Of a stretch of 64,000 nucleotides of DNA, positions 9,435-16,840 are shown piece by piece. The notes beneath the pieces were generated by a model. It was not told the DNA's origin and ran no database searches. It saw only the letters and a program-made list of their open reading frames with translations. The translations under genes and the position numbers were made by a program. Origin of the DNA: Halostagnicola kamekurae (GTDB lineage Archaea; Halobacteriota; Halobacteria; Halobacteriales; Natrialbaceae). Within the stretch, counting starts at the first letter, position 1; each line of letters opens with the position of its first letter. The stretch lies in the NCBI RefSeq assembly GCF_900116205.1, contig NZ_FOZS01000001.1, positions 1,240,001 to 1,304,000 on the forward strand, written 5' to 3'.

Positions 9435-9674
9435 TTGAGTAGAGAAGCGGACTCTGGATGCTCTTTCTCAACACAACCGAGCGACGACTTGTTCTCGCTT
9501 GAACGACTGGGAAATGGTTCTTATGCGGGAACTGCTTTATTTACAGTAGACGCAACTGGAGGCCCAACAACGACGTTCCAAGAACGACTCCGATCAATAG
9601 AAGAGCGGTACGACGTAAGCCAGAGCGAACACGCCCAGGAGCTCGGACGCACCGTCGCGGACCTCCAGGACTAA
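9435..9674 (+). CDS. Possible gene fragment, 79 residues
   Basis: The last 45 residues are soluble, helical-looking and acidic (FQERLRSIEERYDVSQSEHA), like the C-terminal end of a cytoplasmic haloarchaeal protein. The first 30 are low in character. It ends 5 bases from a decayed transposase region on the other strand. It is probably the remnant of a gene cut by that insertion, and no family can be assigned. Confidence 0.25.
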   Translation: MSREADSGCSFSTQPSDDLFSLERLGNGSYAGTALFTVDATGGPTTTFQERLRSIEERYDVSQSEHAQELGRTVADLQD

Positions 9675-9679
9675 CGCGG

Positions 9680-10013
9680 TTATTCTGCCTCATCGAGAAA
9701 CGAGACGAATTCTGCTTTGCCAATACCCTCGGTGGTGATGAGCTCGCCGTGTCCAGGACAGGTAACAGATTTAATGAGGAAGTCCGTACAGAGCTCTGTA
9801 TGCACGTCACCATAGTACGCGTAGGCCGCTGAACGAGTGAAATCGCGTGCGGTCGCAATCCTTACAGAGATACCGCTGATGCTCTCGATAGCTGCCGTGT
9901 TTGATCATTGACTCAGACCGTCAGCGCGGGCAGTAGAGCCCGTTGCGCCAGAGAACCTGCTGGAGCAGGTTCGCGGCGCTCGCCTCTGATCTCAGCAATT
10001 CAAATGGGAACAT
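9680..10013 (-). pseudogene. Decayed IS1595-type transposase, N-terminal part
   Basis: From ATG at 10013 the frame reads MFPFELLRSEASAANLLQQV, then LWRNGLYCPR followed by TGA, then RSESMIKHGSYREHQRYLCK and DCDRT near 9846. This is the zinc-ribbon start of haloarchaeal IS1595-family transposases, normally CPxC followed by CxxC. The TGA stands where the second cysteine of the first pair should be. After 9846 the frame shifts and only an unrelated-looking open stretch runs on to a stop at 9680. The catalytic domain and element ends are not seen. Confidence 0.6.
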
Positions 10014-10242
10014 TGCATTCGGGTGACGCGGCAGCGTCACCCTTGCCCGCTACGCTTCTCCAGCGCCAGCTCTACTCAACCAACAACCTGCTTCCGAAGA
10101 GCGTACTTGAATAGAGTTTGATCAACTCTCGCGATAAGCGACGATCGCGACACTGAGCGTAATCCTGTGGTCGTCGGTCAGTCGTCATTCTGTTGGTTAT
10201 TATCTCATCGGATACCTAGTAGTATGAGTGCCCCTCATTGAT

Positions 10243-10257
10243 TTTCCGGGTCAGAAA
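10243..10257. promoter_or_regulatory. Island 15-mer operator, site 1
   Basis: TTTCCGGGTCAGAAA, flanked so that ATTTTC and GAAAAT form the outer arms (10241-10259). Its centre is 53 bases before the ATG at 10303 and just upstream of a TATA-like element at about 10268-10276. Three other island promoters have a similar sequence at the same place. Confidence 0.6.
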
Positions 10258-10302
10258 ATTGCCTCACTTACTTATTGTCAGTAGATACAATAGTTGACTT
10301 AT

Positions 10303-10521
10303 ATGTCTGCAACGAACTCCTTGGTTCGCCCCCGATTACTCGTAGAACTGATCGTGTTAGCTGCACTCGCAATCGCTGTAGACCTTGTAGGTCTGAATTT
10401 GTTTGGGGTTGAGACCATCTCCGGCGCTTTCACGCCATTTGTCGTAATCGTTGTCGGGGGATATCTAGGTATAACACTTTCTGACTATATTTGGAACCTC
10501 TTGTTCACGCCTCAAAACTAG
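10303..10521 (+). CDS. Small membrane protein under the island operator
   Basis: A 72-residue protein with two hydrophobic helices (about residues 12-30 and 40-60) and a hydrophilic start (MSATNSLVRPR). The ATG at 10303 is chosen over the TTG at 10294 because the TATA-like element then sits 29 bases upstream, matching the other promoters with the shared 15-mer. No family is recognised. Its promoter architecture links it to the wHTH regulators at 15326 and 20221, so it is a likely member of their regulon. Confidence 0.6.
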   Translation: MSATNSLVRPRLLVELIVLAALAIAVDLVGLNLFGVETISGAFTPFVVIVVGGYLGITLSDYIWNLLFTPQN

Positions 10522-10706
10522 GATTCCTACATCTGTTACTGCTCTATTCGTATTCAGTTAAGAACGGGGAACCGATGGACAGCGACGCCTTCGACTGTTC
10601 CTGCCGAGTTCACATTCCAAGTTGGAGTCTTCGAAAGCCGTCTCTACAAGCGGAGCAGGCCGAATGTCTCTGAGTCGGTTGGCAGACCATCGGTCTTCCA
10701 TGATGA

Positions 10707-10727
10707 CGAGACGCCTTTGGCGTCTCG
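10707..10727. terminator. Perfect 9-bp hairpin between convergent genes
   Basis: CGAGACGCC, loop TTT, GGCGTCTCG. It lies between the forward gene ending at 10521 and the reverse gene ending at 10771, so it could end transcription from either side. Archaeal terminators usually rely on T-runs, and none follows closely here, so the role is uncertain. Confidence 0.4.
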
Positions 10728-10770
10728 AATCACTCGACCTCGAGGGGGTTCACTCGTCAGAGTAGTCAGC

Positions 10771-11664
10771 CTAACTTGGTCCCAACAGAACATCGCTCAG
10801 TACGCCGGTTTGCTGAGACGGTCCGCCATCGTCATCTTCGGTCTGTACGTACGCCCGTGCCATGATTGCGAGCACAACGAGATTAACGACTCCCGTTTCT
10901 ATGAGTGCGATGAACTGCGCCGGGAGTGGCGGAAGCACCGCGAAGAGACCATACGACACAACCAACTGTAAAATCATTGGGAGCACCGCCAACATGAGGA
11001 GTCGAAGACGGTGGCCTCGCGTGAGTCGCCAGCTGCTGGCGAGCGCACTGATAACGTTCTTGTCCCGGACCGCAATCTCCTGACCGACGAAAATTAGGCT
11101 CACGCCGAGGAGCACGCTCGGCACGAGAAGTACAAGGCCGAATACGGCTAAGAGAAGCCGGCCCAGCCAGTCACCGAGTAAAAACGCAGTTGTTGACGGG
11201 ACAGCGACCGAAAAGAGCCCCCAGAAGCCGACGCCCACGCAGAGCCCAGCGACGATGAGAAATGATAGTGAAACCAGCCAGCTCCCGACGAAACTGTTGA
11301 GCGTCGTCCAGCCTAATCGATGGAAGATGAACTCGTCAGGGATCTGGTCTGTCCACTCACTGACGAACGTCCGGTGGGCGATCACTTGAATCGGGATCGT
11401 GAGCAACCCACCTGTGAATGACACCAGCAGTGCCGCTTGGAGGGACACAAGCGCCGGTAACTGTGACCCAGGCGTCGGGCTGACGCCACCGGTTTCTCCT
11501 GGAATCGTCGGCGGTCCAAGCGGAACCACCGTTGTTGTGACAGCGTAGACGAGCCCGCCCTGAAGCAAATTGACGACGAGGTAGACACCCACCAGAAGGA
11601 GACCGTTCCGGGTAAACGCCCGGCGAAGGCCGTTCTTGAGTGCCGTACGAACGCGGAGGGTCAT
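10771..11664 (-). CDS. Haloarchaeal multi-spanning membrane protein (DUF7847-like)
   Basis: A 297-residue protein with about six hydrophobic segments and a conserved-looking pattern: LKNGLRRAFTRNGLLLVGVY at the start, RLGWTTLNSF in the middle and SALASSWRLTRGHRLRLL near residues 210-230. The layout resembles haloarchaeal membrane proteins annotated as DUF7847. The ATG at 11664 (MTLRVRTAL) is preferred to the upstream one at 11718. It is divergent from the NosFY-like exporter at 12079. The function is unknown, and the family name is from memory and tentative. Confidence 0.65.
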   Translation of the reverse strand: MTLRVRTALKNGLRRAFTRNGLLLVGVYLVVNLLQGGLVYAVTTTVVPLGPPTIPGETGGVSPTPGSQLPALVSLQAALLVSFTGGLLTIPIQVIAHRTFVSEWTDQIPDEFIFHRLGWTTLNSFVGSWLVSLSFLIVAGLCVGVGFWGLFSVAVPSTTAFLLGDWLGRLLLAVFGLVLLVPSVLLGVSLIFVGQEIAVRDKNVISALASSWRLTRGHRLRLLMLAVLPMILQLVVSYGLFAVLPPLPAQFIALIETGVVNLVVLAIMARAYVQTEDDDGGPSQQTGVLSDVLLGPS

Positions 11665-11893
11665 AGTGGTAGTCACGCAAAGGGCTGTCTTAATCGCCAT
11701 GATTTCGATGGGAAACACCGACTATCCATGCTCTGTACCGATGACTGTTCGAAGGATTTGAGGGTTATGACAGTAGGATTGCTGAGCGGCAGTTGGCTTG
11801 ATGCTTTGGCTCGCCGTATCGGTACATGCCGTTTTTCTGGCTCGGAAAATTGGATCATCCGTTTAATGTCTCTGGGTTTGTCCGGTTGAGTGT
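11665..11893. other. Intergenic region holding a divergent promoter
   Basis: The gap contains the shared 15-mer at 11834-11848 and a TATA-like GTTTAATG at 11861-11868. The sequence around the 15-mer (GCCGTTTTTC to GAAAAT) is similar to the corresponding stretch before the regulator at 15326 over about 40 bases, suggesting that promoter segments were duplicated within the island. Confidence 0.5.
11834..11848. promoter_or_regulatory. Island 15-mer operator, site 2
   Basis: TTTCTGGCTCGGAAA, with one further matching base pair on each side. Its centre is 53 bases before the ATG at 11894 and it precedes a TATA-like element by about 12 bases, the same geometry as at site 1. Confidence 0.6.
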
Positions 11894-12076
11894 ATGAAAC
11901 TGAATGGATACACGATACCATCAGCCCTCTGCACATATGTGGGCTGTTGTAGTCCAGTACGAACGTTCCGCACTTCCCCCCGTCTACGGCAGCCGAACAC
12001 TGAACACGTAAATCAGCCGCCGCAACGGGCACTAATGCGAGGCTGCTGCTTTCAGAATCCAGAGGTGGGTGCGTAG
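11894..12076 (+). CDS. Possible cysteine-containing leader peptide gene
   Basis: A 60-codon frame whose ATG is 29 bases after a TATA-like element and 53 bases after the centre of the shared 15-mer, so the promoter points exactly at it. It ends 2 bases before the ATG of the ABC ATPase gene at 12079. The product has five cysteines (residues 13, 18, 19, 51, 52), many prolines and arginines, and no hydrophobic helix. It may be a real small peptide, an upstream frame coupling translation to the exporter, or the ruin of a regulator. Coding character alone is weak. Confidence 0.35.
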   Translation: MKLNGYTIPSALCTYVGCCSPVRTFRTSPRLRQPNTEHVNQPPQRALMRGCCFQNPEVGA

Positions 12077-12078
12077 CC

Positions 12079-13107
12079 ATGTCCGCCATCGAACTCACGA
12101 ACCTGACGAAGCAGTACGGGGGTGTAACCGCGCTTCAGGGATTCGACCTTACGGTCGAAGAAGGCGAGATCTACGGCTTTCTGGGACCAAACGGGGCCGG
12201 AAAGTCAACAACAATCAATATCTTACTTGATTTTGCCAGACCAACGTCCGGAGACACTGAAGTTCTCGGCCACGACGCACAGGCCGAAAGCAAGCGCATC
12301 CGCGAGCGCGTGGGCGTGCTCCCCGAGGGGTTCGACGTCTACGACCGGCTGACCGGCCGCCAGCACCTCAACTTCACCATCAAGTCGAAGAAAAGCGATG
12401 ACGACCCCGACGCACTTGCCGAGAGAGTCGGAATAGCCGACGCGATCGACCGAAAGGCGGGCGGCTACTCGAAGGGAATGGCTCAGCGGCTTGTCCTCGG
12501 GATGGCGCTGGTTGGCAAACCAGACTTGCTGATCCTCGACGAGCCCTCAACGGGACTCGATCCTAACGGTGCGCGCGAGATGCGCGAAATCATCCGTGCA
12601 GAGCGCGATCGCGGCGCGACAGTGTTTTTCTCCTCGCACATCCTCAGTCAGGTTGAGGCGGTCTGTGACCGGGTAGGCATATTGCTTGAGGGCGAACTCG
12701 TCGCTCAGGACACCATTGAGGGGCTCCGCGATACGACGAGCACCGAGGCGACCTTGGTGGTTGAGGTTGATCGAGTGGCTGATGGAGTTCTCGACGAGGT
12801 ACGCACGCTCGTGGAGGTTTCGGAGGCGAGTGCCGAGGGCACCACGATCACGGTGTCGTGCGAGGATTCCTCGAAGACGGTAGTGTTGGACACCATCGAG
12901 GATGCTGGGGTGTCAGTTGAGAACTTCACGACGGAGAGCGCCTCACTCGAAGACCTGTTCGCGTCGTACACCACCGATGGGCACCATCGACCAGCGGATG
13001 AAGCCGACCAGTCGAGAGACGGAAATAATCAATCCGATGGTGCGACCGTCCAGTCGGCTACCGGGGCCGATGGATCAACTGACGAGGACACGGCGGGCCG
13101 CCCATGA
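12079..13107 (+). CDS. ABC transporter ATP-binding subunit, NosF-like
   Basis: A 342-residue ATPase for an ABC-2 type transporter. Walker A GPNGAGKST is at residues 36-44, signature YSKGMAQ at 130-136, Walker B LLILDEP at 150-156 and the H-loop histidine at 187. After the ATPase fold comes a beta-rich domain (about 215-295) as in NosF-type subunits, then a charged tail rich in D, Q and S of about 45 residues. A purine-rich GAGGTGGG lies 10 bases before the ATG. ATGA joins it to the permease gene. It is only distantly related to exporters A to C. A nitrous-oxide reductase role is unlikely because no nos genes are present. Confidence 0.9.
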   Translation: MSAIELTNLTKQYGGVTALQGFDLTVEEGEIYGFLGPNGAGKSTTINILLDFARPTSGDTEVLGHDAQAESKRIRERVGVLPEGFDVYDRLTGRQHLNFTIKSKKSDDDPDALAERVGIADAIDRKAGGYSKGMAQRLVLGMALVGKPDLLILDEPSTGLDPNGAREMREIIRAERDRGATVFFSSHILSQVEAVCDRVGILLEGELVAQDTIEGLRDTTSTEATLVVEVDRVADGVLDEVRTLVEVSEASAEGTTITVSCEDSSKTVVLDTIEDAGVSVENFTTESASLEDLFASYTTDGHHRPADEADQSRDGNNQSDGATVQSATGADGSTDEDTAGRP

Positions 13108-13967
13108 GTGCGATCACAATCGCACAGAAGGATTTTCAAGACGCGATCCGGTCGTGGATGCTGCTCGGGTTGACCGCGGTATTCGTCGTCTTTACAGCCG
13201 GTGCAGCCTACGTCTACATCGCGCTCGGCGCGATCGGTGGCAGTGGTGGCGGAGAACAGGTCTCTTCGCTTGCGCTCATCAACTTCCTCTCCGGGCTGAC
13301 TGTGTTTTTCATCCCATTAATCGGGTTGATCGTCGGCTACAAGTCAATCGTTTCCGAGCGCGAAAGTGGCAGTATCGCGCTACTGCTCTCGCTACCACAT
13401 ACCCGCCGCGACGTTGTTCTCGGGAAAGTGCTCGGACGGACGGGAGTTGTCTTCGTCTCCGCCATCGTCGGGTTTCTCATCGCCGCTGGCGTCGTCGTGG
13501 TGCTGTCCGGGTCCCTCTCGTTCGGCAGCTATGTCCTGTTCGTGCTGGCGTCGCTCGCGCTCGCGTTAACGTTCGTATCCCTCGCAGTTAGCTTCTCGGC
13601 GGCGACGCGTTCCTCGACCCTTTCGCTCGTCGGCGCGGGCGCGCTTACCAGCCTGTTCATCTTCCCGGTGATCTGGAGCCTCATCCCGACACTCGTTCGG
13701 TTTATCCTCAACGAGTACACGCCTCTGACGCTGGATATGGCGACTCAACCCGAGTGGGCACAGTTTTTCGTCCAGCTCGATCCGACAGCCGCATACTCGA
13801 ACGTGCTCCACGTATTGATCCCCGATCTCACGAGCGGGCCACTTGCCGGTGCTGGGGGCGACGTGCCGTTCTATCTCGCCCCCTCGTTCGGGTTCGTGAT
13901 CCTTGCTGCGTGGATCGTTGTCCCACTTATGCTTGGATACTACCGATTCAACTCAACCGACCTCTAA
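13104..13967 (+). CDS. ABC transporter permease, NosY-like
   Basis: A 287-residue membrane protein with six hydrophobic segments, overlapping the ATPase gene by ATGA. The stretch KSIVSERESGSIALLLSLPH followed by TRRDVVLGKVLGR near residues 76-110 is the typical ABC2_membrane_2 (NosY/NatB-like) cytoplasmic motif. Together with the upstream ATPase it should form a complete exporter. The substrate is unknown. Confidence 0.9.
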   Translation: MSAITIAQKDFQDAIRSWMLLGLTAVFVVFTAGAAYVYIALGAIGGSGGGEQVSSLALINFLSGLTVFFIPLIGLIVGYKSIVSERESGSIALLLSLPHTRRDVVLGKVLGRTGVVFVSAIVGFLIAAGVVVVLSGSLSFGSYVLFVLASLALALTFVSLAVSFSAATRSSTLSLVGAGALTSLFIFPVIWSLIPTLVRFILNEYTPLTLDMATQPEWAQFFVQLDPTAAYSNVLHVLIPDLTSGPLAGAGGDVPFYLAPSFGFVILAAWIVVPLMLGYYRFNSTDL

Positions 13968-14003
13968 CAATCAGTATCACTTCGAAGATAGAAACGCCAT
14001 CGT

Positions 14004-14696
14004 ATGAACGACACACCATCCAACAATAACACAATGTCACTCACCAACGTCATTACCGATCCGGACGAATCGTTCCGCAAACGAGCCGAAAACCCCGGTC
14101 TCCTTTGGCCACTCGGTATCGTCTTCCTCGCCGCCATTGCCAGCGTTCTCGCCCCACTTCTCACCTATCGGGAATTCGTGGCCACGGGCGCACCTCCGCT
14201 TGCCTCCCTCAGCCTCGCAGGAAGTGTGATTTTCGGATTCTTCGGACAGTTCTTCGCATGGGTCATCTTTGCGCTCGTATTCTACCTCCTCTCAATCGTG
14301 GTCGGCGGGGAGGGCTCACTCGGCGATACGTTCAAGCTGAACGGATGGGGATTCGCCCCCGCGATCTTCGCAGGAATCATCTCCGCTATCGCCCAGTTCA
14401 TTGCGCTTCAAAACGTCAGTGTCCCTGACCTCCCGCAAAACCTCAATTCAGAGAACGCTGCCGAGTTCACCGAAGCACTGGTAAGCTTTCAGACGGCGAT
14501 CCAAAGTCAGACGGCTGTTCGGATCGCCGTACTGATCGCCATCGCACTCCTGATTTGGCAGGGTATCATCTGGATGCATGCCACGAAACACGCACGTAAC
14601 CTGTCATCCCGTGGGGCCGCAATCGCGGTCTGGATTCCCGTCGGACTGTTGGTTCTCTCGCAGTTGTACAACCTCTTGACCGGGTGGGTAATCTAA
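14004..14696 (+). CDS. Yip1-family membrane protein
   Basis: A 230-residue protein with five hydrophobic segments. The N-terminus TNVITDPDESFRKRAENPGL is the characteristic opening of haloarchaeal Yip1-domain proteins, and the loop VVGGEGSLGDTFKLNGWGFA fits the family. A start at 14034 (MSLTNV) is an alternative to 14004. It follows the NosFY-like exporter by 36 bases and may share its transcript. Prokaryotic Yip1 proteins have no firmly known role, and association with ABC-2 exporters is common in haloarchaea. Confidence 0.8.
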   Translation: MNDTPSNNNTMSLTNVITDPDESFRKRAENPGLLWPLGIVFLAAIASVLAPLLTYREFVATGAPPLASLSLAGSVIFGFFGQFFAWVIFALVFYLLSIVVGGEGSLGDTFKLNGWGFAPAIFAGIISAIAQFIALQNVSVPDLPQNLNSENAAEFTEALVSFQTAIQSQTAVRIAVLIAIALLIWQGIIWMHATKHARNLSSRGAAIAVWIPVGLLVLSQLYNLLTGWVI

Positions 14697-14843
14697 CCGC
14701 CCGACTTCGAGGGGTCATCGTCGTCGCGTCCTGACTGTTTATTCCACTCTCATTAGGGTATCTCGACTTTAGCCGACCCGGCTGCAATCCGAGACACTCA
14801 CTCGTCGTGATGTAAGTGGTCGAAACACCGGCCTGACGAAACG

Positions 14844-15032
14844 ATGCAGTTCGACGACCTCAATTTGAATCCGAGCCGAGTGACGAGGCTCGTTGGGAGT
14901 ATCGTTGCTATCTTCATTGCGCTTCGTCTTACTGATGATTTCTTTACGGGACTCGGAGTTGCGGTTGTGCTGGTGATAGTACTTGATATTCCGTGGTCGC
15001 TTCATAATCGCTACGTCGCGCGGGACAAGTGA
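14844..15032 (+). CDS. Small membrane protein, unknown function
   Basis: A 62-residue protein with two closely spaced hydrophobic segments (about residues 16-28 and 34-50) flanked by charged ends (MQFDDLNLNPSR and HNRYVARDK). No family is recognised. It lies between the Yip1-like gene and exporter cassette C. Confidence 0.55.
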   Translation: MQFDDLNLNPSRVTRLVGSIVAIFIALRLTDDFFTGLGVAVVLVIVLDIPWSLHNRYVARDK

Positions 15033-15228
15033 TACACACGCACGTGTACTTGCTAAATTGAGCGATTCAGTTCAGACCTCGTTTTGAATAAAGGAACCAA
15101 ATTACCAACCACTGTACAGACGGATATTCGTCATGTTATCGATGAGAGAGACGACCATCCACGCTAGATACAGATAACTGTTCGAGAGGCTTGGAGAGCC
15201 GTGATCAGTGGACCTGATGAGCGAAAAT

Positions 15229-15243
15229 TCACTCAATGAGTGA
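15229..15243. promoter_or_regulatory. Perfect 15-bp palindrome upstream of cassette C
   Basis: TCACTCA, A, TGAGTGA. It is centred 90 bases before the regulator start at 15326 and 40 bases before the shared 15-mer. It could be a second regulator site specific to this cassette. Confidence 0.4.
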
Positions 15244-15268
15244 GATATCCGTATAGGTGGTCGCCGTT

Positions 15269-15283
15269 TTTCCAGCCCAGAAA
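15269..15283. promoter_or_regulatory. Island 15-mer operator, site 3
   Basis: TTTCCAGCCCAGAAA, centred 50 bases before the GTG at 15326, with a TATA element GTATTTTA at 15293-15300. The geometry is the same as at the other three sites. The wHTH gene that follows is the most obvious candidate for the factor that binds it. Confidence 0.65.
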
Positions 15284-15325
15284 ATCGAATACGTATTTTA
15301 CCTCACTCCAAGAAGACCGATACAC

Positions 15326-15673
15326 GTGGGTGAGGACTGCTCTCCGAACGAGGTCTTTGCGCTCCTCGACGATGAGTACGCGCGGGCAATCCTCACTGCA
15401 ACGAGTACCCAACCGATGTCCGCCAAAACCCTCAGCGAGGAATGTGACGCCTCCCTCCCAACCGTCTACCGACGCGCTGACCGCCTCATTGAGTGTGGGC
15501 TCCTCGCCGAACGGACGGAAGTTGTCGAGGATGGCCACCACTACAGTGTCTATGAGGCACGACTTGACCGACTCACCGTCGAACTCGATGACGGTGAACT
15601 ACACGTCGACGTCGAAGAGACCCCCGCGGATGACGTGGCGGATCGCTTCACCGACATGTGGGAGGACATCTAA
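15326..15673 (+). CDS. wHTH transcription regulator of cassette C
   Basis: A 115-residue cytoplasmic DNA-binding protein with an ArsR-like winged helix at residues 10-75: FALLDDEYARAILTATSTQP, then MSAKTLSEECDASLPTVYRR as the helix-turn-helix, and VEDGHHYSVYEAR as the wing. The short C-terminal beta region ends in RFTDMWEDI. The GTG at 15326 is chosen because the TATA element lies 29 bases upstream and because the paralogue at 20221 starts at the equivalent place. It is followed after 2 bases by a small membrane protein and then exporter C, which it probably controls. The mode of signal input is unknown. Confidence 0.85.
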   Translation: MGEDCSPNEVFALLDDEYARAILTATSTQPMSAKTLSEECDASLPTVYRRADRLIECGLLAERTEVVEDGHHYSVYEARLDRLTVELDDGELHVDVEETPADDVADRFTDMWEDI

Positions 15674-15675
15674 CC

Positions 15676-16005
15676 ATGCTGCTACAGTTTGGAGTGGCGC
15701 AAGCATACACGGATTATCTCATCCACCTCGCCGTCACGCTGATTGCGATGATGTTGGCGCTCTACATCGTCTTCCAGGCCTTCCGAGGGTATCGACGCAA
15801 TGACAGCCAGCGGATCCTATTCTTAGCCATTGGCCTCGCCCTCCTTACACTCGCCCCCTTCGCGCTCTCTATACTAGGAGCATCACTCGGCAACTCGCTC
15901 GGGCTCGGCCCACGCCTCTATACGTTCTACCTCCCGGTAGCGAGTCGGCTCCTCGAAATCTGCGGCCTTGGCTGTATCCTCTACTCGCTGTTCATCCGCA
16001 ACTAA
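15676..16005 (+). CDS. Small membrane partner of the wHTH regulator (DUF7521-like)
   Basis: A 109-residue protein with three hydrophobic segments. The motif LYIVFQAFRGYRRNDSQRIL between the first two is shared in form with the proteins at 20566 and 20892 and with the remnant at 3042-3569. These look like the haloarchaeal family annotated DUF7521, a name given from memory. The start lies 2 bases after the stop of the regulator gene, so the two are probably made together. A role as membrane sensor or sequestering partner for the regulator is an inference from this strict pairing. Confidence 0.75.
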   Translation: MLLQFGVAQAYTDYLIHLAVTLIAMMLALYIVFQAFRGYRRNDSQRILFLAIGLALLTLAPFALSILGASLGNSLGLGPRLYTFYLPVASRLLEICGLGCILYSLFIRN

Positions 16006-16024
16006 CACCCAGACCGATTCCACC

Positions 16025-16840
16025 ATGACTGCCATCGACACGACCGAACTGACGAAACGCTACGGAAACACACTCGCCGTTGACGACCTAACTCTCTCGA
16101 TTCCGGAGGGTGTCGTCTACGGCTTCCTCGGCCCGAACGGCGCGGGGAAAACCACGACGATGCGGATGCTTACCGGTCTCACGCGTCCGACCAGTGGGAC
16201 TGGCTCTGTCGCCGGCATCTCGATCACGGATCGGGACGGCCTCCGCACGCACATCGGGTACCTGCCCGAGGAACCGCCGCTGTACGACCACGCGACGGCC
16301 TACGAACAGCTTGAATACGCCGCTGGCCTCCGCGATCTCCCTGCGGAGGCGACACGAGAACGAATTGATAGACTCCTCGACGAACTGGATCTTACGGCAG
16401 ATGCCAACACGCGGATCGCGGAGTACTCGAAAGGAATGCGCCAGAAGACCGCCTACATCCAGGCCATCCTCCACGAACCCGACGTCGTCTTCCTCGACGA
16501 ACCCACATCCGGGCTGGATCCACGCGCTGCGCGGACGCTCCGAGAGATGATTACGGATCTCGCCAATGCGGGGACGACGGTCTTCCTCTCGACGCACATC
16601 CTTCCCGTCGTCGAGGAGATTGCCGACACCGTGGGCATCCTCTACGACGGTGAGTTGGTCGCCGAAGGGTCGCCCGCTGATCTCGAACGCCGCGCAGAGA
16701 CTGGTGAGACGCGCTCGCTGGAGGATGCTTTCCTCGAGCTCACGACCGACGAGCGCGACACCGCAGGAGAGTCCGACAGTGAGGCCAGCGCCGCCAATAC
16801 CGCTAACCAGAGGGTCGTTGAGGAGAATACCGATGGCTGA
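16025..16840 (+). CDS. ABC exporter C, ATP-binding subunit
   Basis: A 271-residue ATPase, closely similar throughout to the one at 92-853. Walker A GPNGAGKTT is at residues 36-44, the signature YSKGMRQ and Walker B VVFLDEP match exactly, and H191 follows. The start at 16025 is preferred to the upstream ATG at 15968, which lies inside the preceding gene. It sits 19 bases after the membrane partner gene and overlaps the permease by 8 bases. With the regulator pair it forms the one intact four-gene cassette in the window. Confidence 0.93.
   Translation: MTAIDTTELTKRYGNTLAVDDLTLSIPEGVVYGFLGPNGAGKTTTMRMLTGLTRPTSGTGSVAGISITDRDGLRTHIGYLPEEPPLYDHATAYEQLEYAAGLRDLPAEATRERIDRLLDELDLTADANTRIAEYSKGMRQKTAYIQAILHEPDVVFLDEPTSGLDPRAARTLREMITDLANAGTTVFLSTHILPVVEEIADTVGILYDGELVAEGSPADLERRAETGETRSLEDAFLELTTDERDTAGESDSEASAANTANQRVVEENTDG

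Noticed and set aside
12079-13967. Nitrous oxide reductase maturation genes nosF and nosY
   Set aside because: The proteins are of that general type, but no nosZ, nosD or copper chaperone gene is near. They are best called a generic ABC-2 exporter.
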